From the NCBI RefSeq assembly GCF_001949145.1, contig NW_019091445.1, positions 555,772-619,771 of the forward strand: a DNA stretch of 64,000 nucleotides, in the 5' to 3' direction. The translations under genes and the position numbers were made by a program. Each line of letters opens with the position of its first letter. The stretch's first letter is position 1. The DNA comes from Acanthaster planci (taxonomy: Eukaryota; Echinodermata; Asteroidea; Valvatida; Acanthasteridae). Positions 12,455 through 24,800 of the stretch are shown piece after piece. Below the pieces are notes generated by a model. It was not told the DNA's origin, made no database searches, and saw nothing but the letters and a program-made list of their open reading frames with translations.

Positions 12455-15400
12455 TGGTTTGTAAAAGCAGAAGAAGAAAGTCTGTAGGGGGAAGTGAATT
12501 GGAGCCAAGCTCTTATCATTGTATATATGTGTATTTAAGTGCTTATTTATGTACAACATATAAAATGTTAAAACATTCAAACGTAAAAGATCACCAGCTT
12601 TCATCGGGCAAAAGGTCACTACATTAAAGTGGTTAAAGAATTTGCCCATATTTTGACAAACTCAGGTTAAATTTCTGAAAGTTTCAGTGCTTTTTATGTG
12701 TAAGTTCCAACGGCCAACAGTGACCTTGATTTTTGTCGAAATGAACTCAGTCAATTTGCTCCAGGCAGGCTTACTGTAGTCCTTGTACTGTACCTTGTCT
12801 GCAGCCTAGAATAACATTTCGCTGTTGCCATAGTTAATTGGTCAGAGAAACTGAATTGCTTTGTCATTCCCGACAGTTGTCATGAACGCCGCACCGGACA
12901 GTCACTAATTGGTCAAACTTTCATACAGTCCGAAGTCAGTTTACAACAAGCTGTCTGCGGGAATTCTTGAAAAGGCATTCCTGCCAGTACTTTGGTGTGT
13001 TTCTGCCTTATTGTCAGTATTAAACCTGATTTGTAGGAATAAATGACCTGTGATTGGCTGGATAACAATTCGATCCGTTTCCCTTTTGCAAATGGCGGAC
13101 CTAAACTTAGTAAGTAGGTAGAAAAAAATCCTGTAGTACCTGTCAATTTTTTTGTTCGAAAGTTGGGAAATTGGGGATTAAACACAAACGTTCCATGTTT
13201 TATTTTTTTACGGGGTCGGTTCCATGACTTCTGTTTAAACCATTTTGAGCTGTGCAAAATCGTTTTGCCAACACAAGTTGTTTTATCCAGTTACTGTCCG
13301 GGAAACTGGACCAGCCGATTTCATTTTCCCTCACACAATCACAAATTCTCCAGTATGGATTAGTCATTTGGTTTGTTTTTATGTTCTCCGTGCACTGTGA
13401 TAATCACCACAGTCCACAAATGCGTGTAGAGGTTGCATCTCAAGTGGATCCCTGCTTCCAAAGGTCGCCCTGCCCATTCCATTTCCCCCCTAAAACCAAA
13501 AAAGGGTTTGTTCCAAATGATGTGTATTCGTCTGCTGAATTAATTTACCCAGATAAGTTGATGTCTTTCACTGAAAAGGAATGGCCATGTGTGCATTTTC
13601 TTGTACGATGCAGCGGTGTGGTTTTGTGAGAGTATTTTGAGAGTATTAGGGGGTATAATGTTTTGAAAGTCTTCCTGGAGTTTGTAAGATTGCCTTTCTA
13701 GTTGACATGCTGCAGAAAAAGGAAGGCGGGATGTGTTAACAAGAAACATGTGCAACGGTTAACAGGGCATAACGTTATTGATGGACAAAGAATACAGCGA
13801 ACGGCAGTTAAGTTTAGCTGACGGAGAGGCAAGTATGTTTTTACATACAAGTTCATGTACGTGAATGTTTAAAGTAGCCAACGGCCTTGATTTAGATTTC
13901 ACGATTATCCAACACTGGCAGATTTTTTCTACGGATTTGTAATGCGATTCGGTACATGCATGTCGTACATAATTTGCTTCCCGTGTCCTTGTACCACAAG
14001 TTGTTTGAAAATTGTACGCCTCTGCAGGACCTTTTTGGCATGCAGTACATGTATGTTGTCGCTGTCAACCCAGTGGATCCGTTAATCGCTGGATTGCCAT
14101 ACGTGTAAAATCCAAAAGTTGTGCATCACCTGCACCAGTTGCCTAGTCTAGTCTTTGAACTGTTTGATGTATGATGTCAGCGTTGTAGATTAGAAAAGTT
14201 GCAACTTGTCAAATATGAGCAGACAAAACTCACTGCAAAATAATTATGGTTTCAAGTTGTCCAGTTAGTGTAGTTGTAATCTTGGTCAAAACCAAATTTG
14301 TGTTTATAAACTCATATTCGCGATCTCCATTGCAGTGTCATTAAATCATTCTCCAATCTTCAGCTTCTTTACTGTAACCCCATTCTTTCCCCACCCCACC
14401 TCACCCCGCAAAAAAAGCCAGAAAATAAGATTAAAATAGAAACTGAAAGGCCTTACTACCGGCAGGAGTCGCTACTTCCTGTAAGGGTCAATAAAATTCA
14501 ATTTAATACCACAACCTTTGAACAAAAAACGCATTTGGGTCTCGACCTATTTCCAGTGTTTGTTTTGCTATATTTTGAGGTATTTGGTTCCTCTTGATTA
14601 TTTCATGGTATCGCTAATTTTGAAATTCGTACACTCACTGTGATGCCCGAGTCAATAATACACGTAGAAAGGAAAGCTATGTACACATGTACATTGATTC
14701 GTGCGCAAAAGTCGGCCGCATAATTGATTTTTCGATTCTTCTAGGTAAATTTCGTTTTCTTTGTTGATCCTTTGTAGGGTTTTAATTAAAAGGCTGTAAG
14801 CTAGTGAACAACCATTTCCTAGAAGGACTTCACAGTTTGAACAGAAAATCAACACACTAAACTGCCCAAGAAAAGTTCATGGCGTTGTCTCGTTAAGGAC
14901 AGTACAGTTCCCTTCATAATCTTTAATGAGATATCAGTAGAAAACGGGGAAATATCTAAGGCATCATTTCTGAAGAGCCACGCCGAGCAAGAATGTCAAA
15001 AACAGGCGTTTGGATACCTAGGTTCGTGCATGTATGTTGCAAAGAATGCACTTTTATTAAAAAAAACTTAAAGGCATGTAAAATTAAAAGTATTAATCAC
15101 TCATTACTTATGTGAAACTTTGAAATGAATTATTAATACTACTTACGGTAAAATTATCTTTATCATTCCAATCACCAAATGTGGGAATCGGCCTTTTTGT
15201 TGCCCGACAAAACACTATATAATTAAGACAAAATTTCGACAAGAAATCAATTTCGAAATAGCAGCTCAACTTTTTTTTTCTCCTCCCGCCTTTCCCCCTC
15301 CCCTTCTTTAATTGAAGGAATGAAAGAACAGCCGGTGGTGTGGTTTGACGTTTTATCCTCATCCAAAGTTTTGCTGATGAAAGTACAAAGTTAAAAGACT

Positions 15401-16710
15401 TACTTGTATATGAAGTATACCAAATGTATTTCCGTTAAAAATACAGGTTAAAAGCAGAAGAAATAAATGCTTAAACCAAATAAAGATCTGGAAGGTTTTT
15501 ATTGGTGTCGATTTCACGATGTAATTCACCATATTTCCTGTGATTGTTTTAAATTTTTGATAATCAGTTTTTATATCCCACATGTCTTATTTCTCAATTT
15601 CAGATTGCTGTGAAAGTGTAACGAAAGAAAGACATGCAAAATATTATTCCAAACCACAATTTCGAATTCGAATTTACGTTTCTAAGCAAGTAAACGGAAG
15701 TCATGAGTTTGAAAATTATTAAACTTTGAAACCATCAAAACTGCTAACCCCATCTAGAAATTATGACGATTGAGCGAAAACAAACTGAAATTACCCAAAA
15801 AAGAAAAAACTGTTTTAAATCCGCAACATGTTGTCACGAAGAAGAATCCTTAGACAAAAGAGAAGAAAGTAAAATTTGCATAAATGGTCAAACCTGATTG
15901 CTTAAAACTTTGTTGTGCAAAATTAATCGACCATGTGGTGCAGGGGGGTGGAAGTTTTTTCTTTTAGTCCTGCACGTGCGCTTAAACTAACAACATCTGT
16001 GATTCGTATTTGACGTGCGCGCCCGCGCATGTGAAACACGGGGATTGGCTGACGTCCGCAGTGGGTGGGGCGCTCTGTCGAAGGAGGATTTACAGCTTGG
16101 ACGCGTATACTACAGGAATTGTGATAAATTTTCCCCGGTCTCGGTTAACCATGCCCAATGTACGTAGTACGGCTAAGCAGAAAATGTGCTTGGCAATGAG
16201 CCAGCTCGGAATTCCAACAGTGCATGCCCAAAATGATGACGCCCGAAGTCATTCGGGAATTAGCAACGCTCCTGCGCGAGGTCTTTTTTGAAATACCGAA
16301 CGGGCTCACTTTTCGTAGTTAGCCAAATGCGAAGGGAGCCAGCTGTACAGTCAATTATGCCCCCATTGTGACAGTTTGGTTGGTAAGCTGTTTCTGTGGC
16401 ACAGCACAGCAAGATTTTTTTTCTTAGTGAATTTCTGTTCCTCGTTGCTCCATGAAACTGAAGCTGAATTCGAAGGTTGCGACTGTGGCCGGGGAAAATG
16501 GGCCTCGGGATTTCTGGGGATAAAGCATGTGTGGGAAAATGGCTTTATTGCTTGTCTTGAGAGTAGACGAGCTGCCCTCTGTTGAAATGTCAGACTTCAC
16601 ATTCCCTTTGACAAATCTTACAAAGCCATATCAAAATGGAGATCACGGGGATGTACATCCTCACTGCTTATGTTATTATGTTGGCATTTTGGCTGGCTTA
16701 CCGCTAAAAC
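12455..16710. other. long non-coding stretch, including probable ANKRD49 3' UTR
   Basis: I see no protein family here. The first 600 bases are probably the ANKRD49 3' UTR, with AATAAA at 13038. The longest open frame (13252-13629, 125 codons) has no recognisable domain. The rest is AT-rich single-copy-looking sequence apart from a CpG-rich patch near 16.0-16.3 kb. Confidence 0.45.
15985..16300. promoter_or_regulatory. CpG-rich patch with CCAAT and CRE-like motifs
   Basis: This short stretch is much richer in CpG than its AT-rich flanks. It contains an inverted CCAAT box (ATTGG) directly followed by GCTGACGTC, a CRE/ATF-like core, at about 16044-16056, near a GC box-like GTGGGGCG. It looks like a promoter or enhancer, but no gene start is seen close by. 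The TMED-like gene ends at 16711 and points away from it. Confidence 0.3.
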
Positions 16711-19691
16711 CTAGCATCTGGGCTTTTGGGTCGGCGTCAGAGCCTTGACGTTGAAAAGGCTCCGCAGGGCCAAGACTTGACCCACGCCTGCTGATATGAT
16801 GATGATAGCCTGAGCCACGGACCAGTACAGGATGTAGTCTGCGTTGTTGGCCATGAATTCCTCGTCTCTCTGCGTGGTTTGACGGAGTATGAACTGCTCG
16901 CGGGACGCGCGCCACAAGTGTTTCCATGTTCTCATGAGAGACTCCTGTTTTGAATGGAGGGAGATAAAAGTTGTATATGATTCAGACAGGGAGAGGAAAA
17001 TATCTTTCAAAGGAGTGTGAGATATGCGTAAAGGATATCAGTCATAGGATACAACAGATGCGACCGGGTTGTATGAAATATGCACTTCTTATTCTTTAAA
17101 AATATTTTGCTTGTTCCTTAATGTATACCCATAAATCTATTCATTTTTTTCTCTTGACATAGGGGGTCCCACTAATTCACAACTACACATTAATATAGAC
17201 GCCACGTAGGAAAAAAGGGGCATTTTTTTAGGGGCGTGATAATTAATGAGCCTCGAGCTTGACCAGCGCAACTTTCGTAGCAACGGAGGCTCCTTAAGTC
17301 AAAACTGAACTTCGCTGGTTCACAAACCACTGTGAAATGCACGCATTATGGTTGCATCACTACCAGCAAACTGAACTCTCCCAACCAAAAATTGCTCCTT
17401 TTAACCGATGAGGTGGTGCTTCTGCTCGGGTTGGATGACCCTAAAAAGATGATTCACAATCAACTCTGTCAATACCACATCACGATATTTTGCTCTTGCG
17501 CCAAAGTATTATGCATTAGTGTCATCCACACACTCATACAGTGGGAGAAAATCAAACAGAAATTGAAATAACTAATCCCTGTTTAAGAATTTGAAAGTAA
17601 ATTTCTGCTTGGACAATCTTGGGAAGAATGTTCAAATTGGAAGGGTGCTAGCAAGAGATTTTCAAGAGTAAACTGACCGACGCATTGCCAAAAAGAACTT
17701 CCTTTTCTTCTTTTAGCCGAAAGTACTCTCGAACTTTGGTCTCTTCGTACATGTCGATTGCCATCGAGACCTTCTTAGCATAGTGTCGAGACGCTTGATT
17801 GCTGAAGCAGATAGTGAATAAACCTGAAAAAGTGAGGATAGAAGTTCTCAACGATGATGTTGCGAAATCACAGTTGTACATGGTGCTGAAGTTATCTTGA
17901 GCAGTAGTGGATTACCGGGCCAAATCTATTGTGATGTACATCTATGTGACGAGACAGCGGTTTTAACGTGAATTTTGCTTTGCACATGATTTTTTGACGT
18001 AGTGTGTTCTGCCCAGAGGAGTTTACAGAATCGGCCTCCAAGATACGATCTTTTTCGAGCTGTTGTCCATGTCATTTTGAGCAACTGTTGTCACGTTATT
18101 GTTTGAACTCCAGAAAAAAATTGTACTCTTAATGGGATTAACTTGTTTATTATACAGACGCATGGGATTAGTTGAAACGCATCATCATTGCCTTCGCTAG
18201 TATAAATATTATCCAGTATTCCTGTTTACAAGGTAGTTTTGGGTTGTGGCTCTTTGGTTTGCTCTGGTTTGCTTTCTTTTTCTTGGGGGAAGGGGTGAGG
18301 GCGGGTTAATACTGGGTAGATAAGTTTTTCTTACCATCATAGTGGGCTACCGTATTAAAATGATCTGCCAGTTCTTCGTAGGATTCATAGAGTCTCTCTC
18401 CTCGGTCCGACCTGATGATCACCCGTAAGTTGGTATTTACATCCTGACTGGTGGCCTGATTGATAACGTACAAAAGGTTCAGAGCTACTTGTACATTTAA
18501 CGTTTTGTGCATTGTTGAAAAGCAAAAGAGAAAAAATTACTCTTGAAAAGAATGAGTTCTTTATGAAAATCAAAAATCAATCCAAAAGAGTGAAAATCAC
18601 TCAAAAGAGAGTCTTTTACAGGGCCACTCTTTTTTGAGTTGTCTTTCATATGGCTTCTTAGAAGAGGAGAAATTTTATTCTTTTGGTATGGTTTTTACTC
18701 TTTATAGAACATATTATCTTTGTAAATAGTGGTTTTTAGAACTCTTTCTGAGAGTGGGGTTTTCACGCCTTTTCAGGTAGCGACCTTGCATCTTCATCTC
18801 GGGTTTGAACGTGAGTGTTTATCCGACCTCCATCAATTACATGGCGTCTATGTCAGAGAAGAAGAGTTAACCTTCGCACTACGGTTACTGTGACTAGATT
18901 GTACGTTCCCGTTGGAATAAAAAAAAATTAAAGGCGTCCATTTGTGTTACCTTCAAAGTCCATTCAAAGTGTGTGGTTTGTGCCGTCCATGTAGGCCCTT
19001 ACCTATTATACACACGCATGTCCTTTATTCACTGTTTGAAGCTTGCATTGTTCAGTATCTAAGGCAATTATTTATCGTATGTAACGCTTCAAAACTTGGA
19101 ATAAATATGAAATTTGGTCAGGATTAGACGCCTTGCCAACCCAGTGCCGAATTCAGACCAGTTGAATTCAATTCGGAATTAGTGCACTTTGCACGAATGC
19201 TTGTAGTCAAACATCTCTGACGTCAAACTGCAAATATTCCTTATACTCAGTATCCAAGAGAGCTTTTGGATTCGCTGTCGAAACTGCAGTTAACGTTCCT
19301 TCGACGTTTCGAGTTACTGCCAGATTCACGCTGAGCTCTTTTTCAACGAAATTTGGCACGTAGATGGCACAACGTCCAGACTGCGTCCAACACTTCAACT
19401 GGAAACCTGTATCTGCCAAGCAACGCTTCCATCGCTCTGTGTTAAATTCATGCCTATATCAGACTGGCAACTTACATAGTAACCGAGGTCGAACTTCATG
19501 CCTGTACGGACTCTTTGGAAGAAGCACTCCTCCTTCCCAGGCTCGACGACAATTTTTAGCGACACGCTGATCCACGGCTCTTGTCTGTCCACAGGGTCAA
19601 CATATTGGTGATGTTCAATCATGCTAAGAACGCACCAAAACAAACTTAGAATCAGGAAAGTGTGAAAATAAATTGAACAAAATTGGCCCAT
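16711..19691 (-). CDS. p24/TMED family cargo receptor, TMED6-like
   Basis: Secure exons: 19691-19476 (signal peptide, start of the GOLD domain with PGKEECFFQ), about 18510-18335 (GOLD middle, RSDRGERLYESYEE), 17823-17678 (GLFTICFSNQASRH, then start of the stalk) and 16944-16711 (coiled-coil stalk, membrane helix, tail). Exon 17823-17678 joins its neighbours in phases 1 and 0 through good GT-AG sites. Exon 16944-16711 encodes 77 residues: YWSVAQAIIIISAGVGQV is the helix and the tail LFNVKALTPTQKPRC closely resembles the end of vertebrate TMED6. p24 proteins cycle between ER and Golgi and sort cargo into COPI/COPII vesicles. A further open segment at about 19460-19207 also looks GOLD-like (DTGFQLKCW, then VTRNVEG and LQFDVRD) but its splicing is unclear. 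Frame between 19476 and 18510 is therefore unresolved, and the gene may hold extra GOLD sequence or fused paralogues. Confidence 0.72.
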
Positions 19692-21888
19692 GGTAATATG
19701 ATAACTTGCTCTAGGTGAAACGACGGTGTTTTCCTGAAACAAAAATTGAAAATGAAATCAGCTATACGTTCAGCCCATGTTGCCTCGTCGTCTGTAATTC
19801 ATTAATAACAGTTTTATGGATATACACGTGTACTTGTATTACAAGTAAATATTAATACCATATGGCCAGTACCAATTATTAGTGGCACATACCATTTCAC
19901 CCACAGGGGGGTATTTGATCAGTTACTAACGACCTACCACTGTACTGCATTATTGTTTTAGATTGTCTAGATATAACTGGGAGATATCAGAAATCGGCCT
20001 ATCATCGTCCGTGAGAACGCGCATATGTTTGGCGGTCTAGTACGAGCAGGCTATTTGTTAACGAAGAAAGATAGGCCGTCTCCATATGCATCAGAAAATT
20101 ACCACACGGCTGAGCGATCTCATCCTTGAAGAACGGAAGAACGAGTACGAGCAATGAAATTTAATACAATCTCCAAAATACATATTTGTTTTTCATGTGG
20201 CCTCATTTTCAATGTCTCTTTCTCCATGGCTTTTTTTTAATGACTTTTGTCTCTTAGGCAAATAAGCATTTCCATATTGATAAGCAAAAGTATGATGTCA
20301 TCCCAGGAAGGAAGCCTTGATGTCACATTAATTTATGCACAAGAAACTACTGCGTTTTTGAACAACATTCTACTGGCCAGATTTTTATTTTCTTAGACGA
20401 TTCATAGTTGTGTAAGTGCAGAGCAATAAGGAGGCAAGAAAGCCTTTCTCAGAAATGTCCTCACTAAAATTAATTAAGTCAAGGTTCACTATTTCAACAG
20501 AAAACCTACCGGTATACACTGAGCCACGTCTTCTGGTGTTGGGCCAAGATGTCAGATAGCGATGGTTACATTTGTTTGCACACCTGTTGTTGTATCTTAT
20601 CGTTTATTATGCCCACAGTCACTTCTTAGGAATCTGCCATCGATGATGGCGTAGCTTTCATGTAAATTAGACTGTTGGAGTAAATATTAATATCCTCGCA
20701 CAAACAGTGGCTACCATTAGATAACAATGGTTGCGCGCTCGGAATGGTCACGCTGTGTATCTTATTGGTCTAAATAGCGTGCTTGATCACCGCAGTTCAG
20801 TTCTGCACGAAAGCCGTACTAGCTTTGATTACAATTACCGTAGCTCAACTAAGAAAGCATTTCGCAGTCACTGATATACAGGTACCCGAGGAAAGCATAT
20901 TGGGGCAAAATAAAGGAAAGGTTAGTCCCGCTCTTGTAAGATTCTCGAGACATCAGTGGGAGTATGCGTACTAGTCTAGTTATTGAGTCATACACGTGGA
21001 TGGACGCCCCAAGAGTTGCAGGCTCCCATTGGACGATCGCTGAAGTTGCGCGTTAACTTCCGGTGCCATGGTTCCACCGTAAACTGCGATTGATGCATAA
21101 ACGCTATGTGCAGTGCATGTGCGACGGGCGTGGTTTAAACTGAAGTGACATCTCACTTACGAACCGGACAGTCCTGTTTGTTTGTGTTTTTTTCAGAGGA
21201 GCACCTGGGGGCACTCCGGGAATTTGTAATGGGGCCCCAGCCCCCCCCCCCCGCTACGCCACTGTTGCTACATTATTATGGAATTCAAAACTTCTATCGC
21301 CAAAACATGGGTGCTTGATTAAATGGACAGTCGATTTGGAACCCACGTGGTTTCGCATAACTGCGGTACTGAGTATGCAGGGATTGCGCCGCAATCAGGC
21401 GTTACTGTCTGTTCTTTGACTTCTGTAAGGAGTGCAGCGGTTGTCTCCCTGCAAAAGAGAGACTTTTGCAGGCTAGAATATTTGAACCCTCACTTTTCAA
21501 AAATTGTTACAAATTATGATGGTAGTCGATCATCTTTCCCTTCCGCACTTTTTCAGGGAGAGGAAAAGGAAAAATTAGAAAATGTTATATGTTTTGTGCC
21601 TTGGTAAAAATTACACATAAGTGTAAAAATGGATTACTATATAACACGGGGCGACAAAGTCAATAGTTAGTTTCTTTTCTGTACAGAATATGGATTACCG
21701 CTGTCGAGTGTCACAAGTTCTGTCAAGTTCCAAAACACAAACACGTAGCAGCCGCCTGATGTTATTTACTGTGTCCGTTTATAGTGGTGAATGAGTATCC
21801 AAGGTCAGCCATGCCTACACAGCTTCCAACGTACATGTAATATTTACAAACGAGTTGAGGCGCTACAAATTGCCGGTGCTCTATGGTA
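19692..21888. other. intergenic between the TMED-like gene and beta-lactamase-like gene A
   Basis: No coding exon is seen. The stretch lies between two divergent genes and so should hold both promoters. At 21112-21172 there is a block, including GTGGTTTAAACTGAAGTG, that recurs upstream of gene B. At 21235-21274 a C-rich run ends in CTACGCCACTG, which looks like one end of a degraded hAT-like element similar to the one at 5891. Confidence 0.45.
21112..21172 (+). promoter_or_regulatory. upstream block shared by genes A and B (copy 1)
   Basis: A segment of about 60 bases, with GTGGTTTAAACTGAAGTG followed by CACTTACGAACC, occurs about 780 bases before the ATG of gene A. It recurs at 27911-27970, about 730 bases before the ATG of gene B. 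Similar distance and same orientation suggest either a retained promoter element or remains of the duplicated 5' flank. Confidence 0.45.
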
Positions 21889-24800
21889 ATGGCGTTCGTG
21901 AAAAGTGCAGTTCTTGTATGCTTGAACGTGGTACTTACCGTGTACTTACCACGACTGTGGACCACGAAGAGGCCAGTCATCACTGGAGGCACCGTGCAGG
22001 CCGGATTCGAACCGGTGGCAAAACTGTTCAGGTACCAATAATATACCTCTTGTGAGTATGTGGGTTTGCTGATAGTCCTACACCCCACGGTACTGTGCTA
22101 TTGGACGAATCAATCTCCCCCTTAAATGGGGGGACTCGGTTAAGAAGGAGCTCTGGTTGGCAATATAAGACCTGGGGAAATTAGTCTACGAACGTGCGAC
22201 TAACATACACGTATCAGGCACTACAGCAGTAGGATGTCCTGTATGCCCACCTACGTTTTCACTGTTACGACACTGTCATGCCATATCGCTGAGTGCCGAA
22301 CATTTTTAAACAAACGTGATAATACAGGTCGATAGGCTTCAATGTAAACTTAAACCACTAGCTTTACTCTCAGGTGCGGAATTTGCAAGAAAGAGTTCAT
22401 TCAAAAACTGAAATCAGAGCTCAAATTCAGTACAAACAGAAAATTGAACTAAAGTAAACTCTGGGTTTTGGGGGGGGTTTTTGCATTGATGCATATTGTG
22501 CTTAATTTTTTTCTGTATTTTTCACAAGTTGAAGGTCTCTTCTTTTTCATTATCACAAACGAGAGCAGACCTTTAACTTGTTAAAAATGCGAGAAAGAAC
22601 GTTAAAGCACAAGTTGCATGACTAAAAGCAAAAGAATAGAGTTCACTTTATTTTGCTTCTTTTGTTTGTACGCTTTGGTTCTGAACTGAGGAGGCAGGGC
22701 AGTCATCTTTACACGTGATAAGCGCGTTGGCCTCGGTTTCGGTGCGCTAACCTTACCGACTTGTGAACAAAAGATGTCCACTCGATGCAGGAAAGGAAGA
22801 CGTTCTGTGGACTTACACCCGTCCACAGGATATTTCTCTTTCTCTTAAAAAGAAGTTTAGAGGCATTTTTGGGTAGGGGTCGTCGTAAAAGGAAGAGGAA
22901 TAGTCAAGGAAACCTTTTCCAAAAGCCAACTGAAAATCGTGTTCCCAGTTCAAGAAAAACAAGTATTTTACGGAGTTTTCTCAACTGCACGATAAGAAAG
23001 GAATGCCCACATTAGATATGTAAGGTAATTGGGGATGTGTTTGCTCGGTCGTCTGTGTTTCTGGATAAGCTTAGGCGAAACAGAGTGTTCCCACTTGAAA
23101 GTTGAATTGGGAAAAGGTGGATCTTGATTATCCGGCATTTTGGTGTAATCGTTATCTTACCGCAAGTCGCGTTCCCACTTTACGATTCTTTACGTGTGTG
23201 CTTTTATGTTCCCGCGGTGCTCAGTGGACCGTGAGCCCCCCCCCCCACTGGCTTCATAGGGAAGTGCAGAAGTAAAGTGTGACGTCATCAGTAAAAAGGG
23301 CTATTCCATTGGTCAGTCTGTGGTTGTTCTCATGCACTGTTCAACAGCGAGTGATTAAATGTCCCTTACCCATAAAGCTTGGAATCTTTTGCATCTCGTT
23401 GGGATTCCACACTTGTTATCCAGTAAGCAGCTATTTGAGAGTAGTCATAATTGCTGACGTAAATCTTTCCAGGGAAAATTTTGAGAATGGTGTGGAATTT
23501 TCTACCGGTGGTTCAGCCTACGCGGTGTATTACAAAGGGACAAAGGTCGTGGATATCTGGGGAGGCTACGCGGATAGTGAGGCAAATCGTCCCTGGAAGG
23601 AGGACACCTTATCGGTGCTCTTTTCGACGACAAAAGGCGAGCATTAAAAAGGAAAATGTTTACTTCTTATCATAAACTAAACATGTCTATATGTAGTGTC
23701 TACGAACAACCATTTAAGTTCAAACTGGCCTTCTATTGTTATCCATAACTGCACAAGGCTGCCGCCAGGTCCTACATAATGCGTCCGTGAAACACGACCA
23801 AACGATTTGACTTGCGACCTCTTTCGAGTCAGGTCGTAATAATCTAACAATGAATGGGCTAATGTAACAATCGTGAAAGGGACGTTTATTTTGCTCTGGC
23901 CGTAACCTACGGTTCCACTAACCCATTACAAAAATACTCGTTTTTTGTTAACCTCGTCAGGCATCACATCACTATGCATGCTGGTACTAATCGATCGGGG
24001 TTTGATCGACTTAGAGACAACAGTGGCGTCTTATTGGCCAGAGTTTGCTCAGAATGGCAAAGAAAACGTCACAGTGCGCATGCTCCTCAACCACCAGGTA
24101 CGCCTCATACACAGGCTCTGGTCGAGTTTACCTGTACCACGACTCTTACCGTAGCTACAGTGGGAATGGGTGTAACGCCAATCAAAAGCATTAATTAAAG
24201 TGGAGAAAAACAAGTTGCAGTTGACCTGAGTGAAGTGTTTAGCTTATCAAACTCTTCTGTACAAGTGCAAATCCAGGAGTGACCAATGGGGGCCATGGCC
24301 ACCTACCCACCCCCAATGTTTCTGAAAGATAATGAGAAAAGAGGCGATTGTTTGGTCTGTTTCATGTCTTTATCTTCCAAAAGCGTGTAAAAAGCTCCAA
24401 GATGCAGCCTCACTCCTAGAAAGGCCATACAATGTTACATAAAAAGATCGACGTTTTTGCCTTTCATGCTCAAAAAGCAGGTTGCCCCGCCCCCAACAAA
24501 TTAGTTCTGGATCAGCCCTTGCTTCTGTATGGAACATAAAAGGGTTGAGGTAGCTTGAATAATTATAGCTATAACTCTCAAAATCGCATCGCTTATGGGA
24601 TAACAGCTCCTCAGTTGAAATTGTTAAATTGCTTAATGTTCCCGTTGCAACTTCATTACTTCCGGACATAAGTGCAAAACCTCTTTTAGGAAAGTACTAC
24701 CATATCCCCACCAATGGGTCCAAAGTCGGCCTGGTATTCCTCCTTGCTATACTGCGGACCAATGTTCTCTTTCATTCTGATCAAGGCCGGACTTTCGTAC

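Noticed and set aside
13252-13629. 125-codon open frame downstream of ANKRD49
   Set aside because: No domain, no splice context and ordinary base composition; probably 3' UTR or intergenic.
22000-22020. GGATTCGAACC inside exon 1 of gene A resembles a reversed tRNA T-loop (B box)
   Set aside because: It lies in a coding exon present in all five paralogues (Gly-Phe-Glu-Pro), and no cloverleaf can be formed around it.
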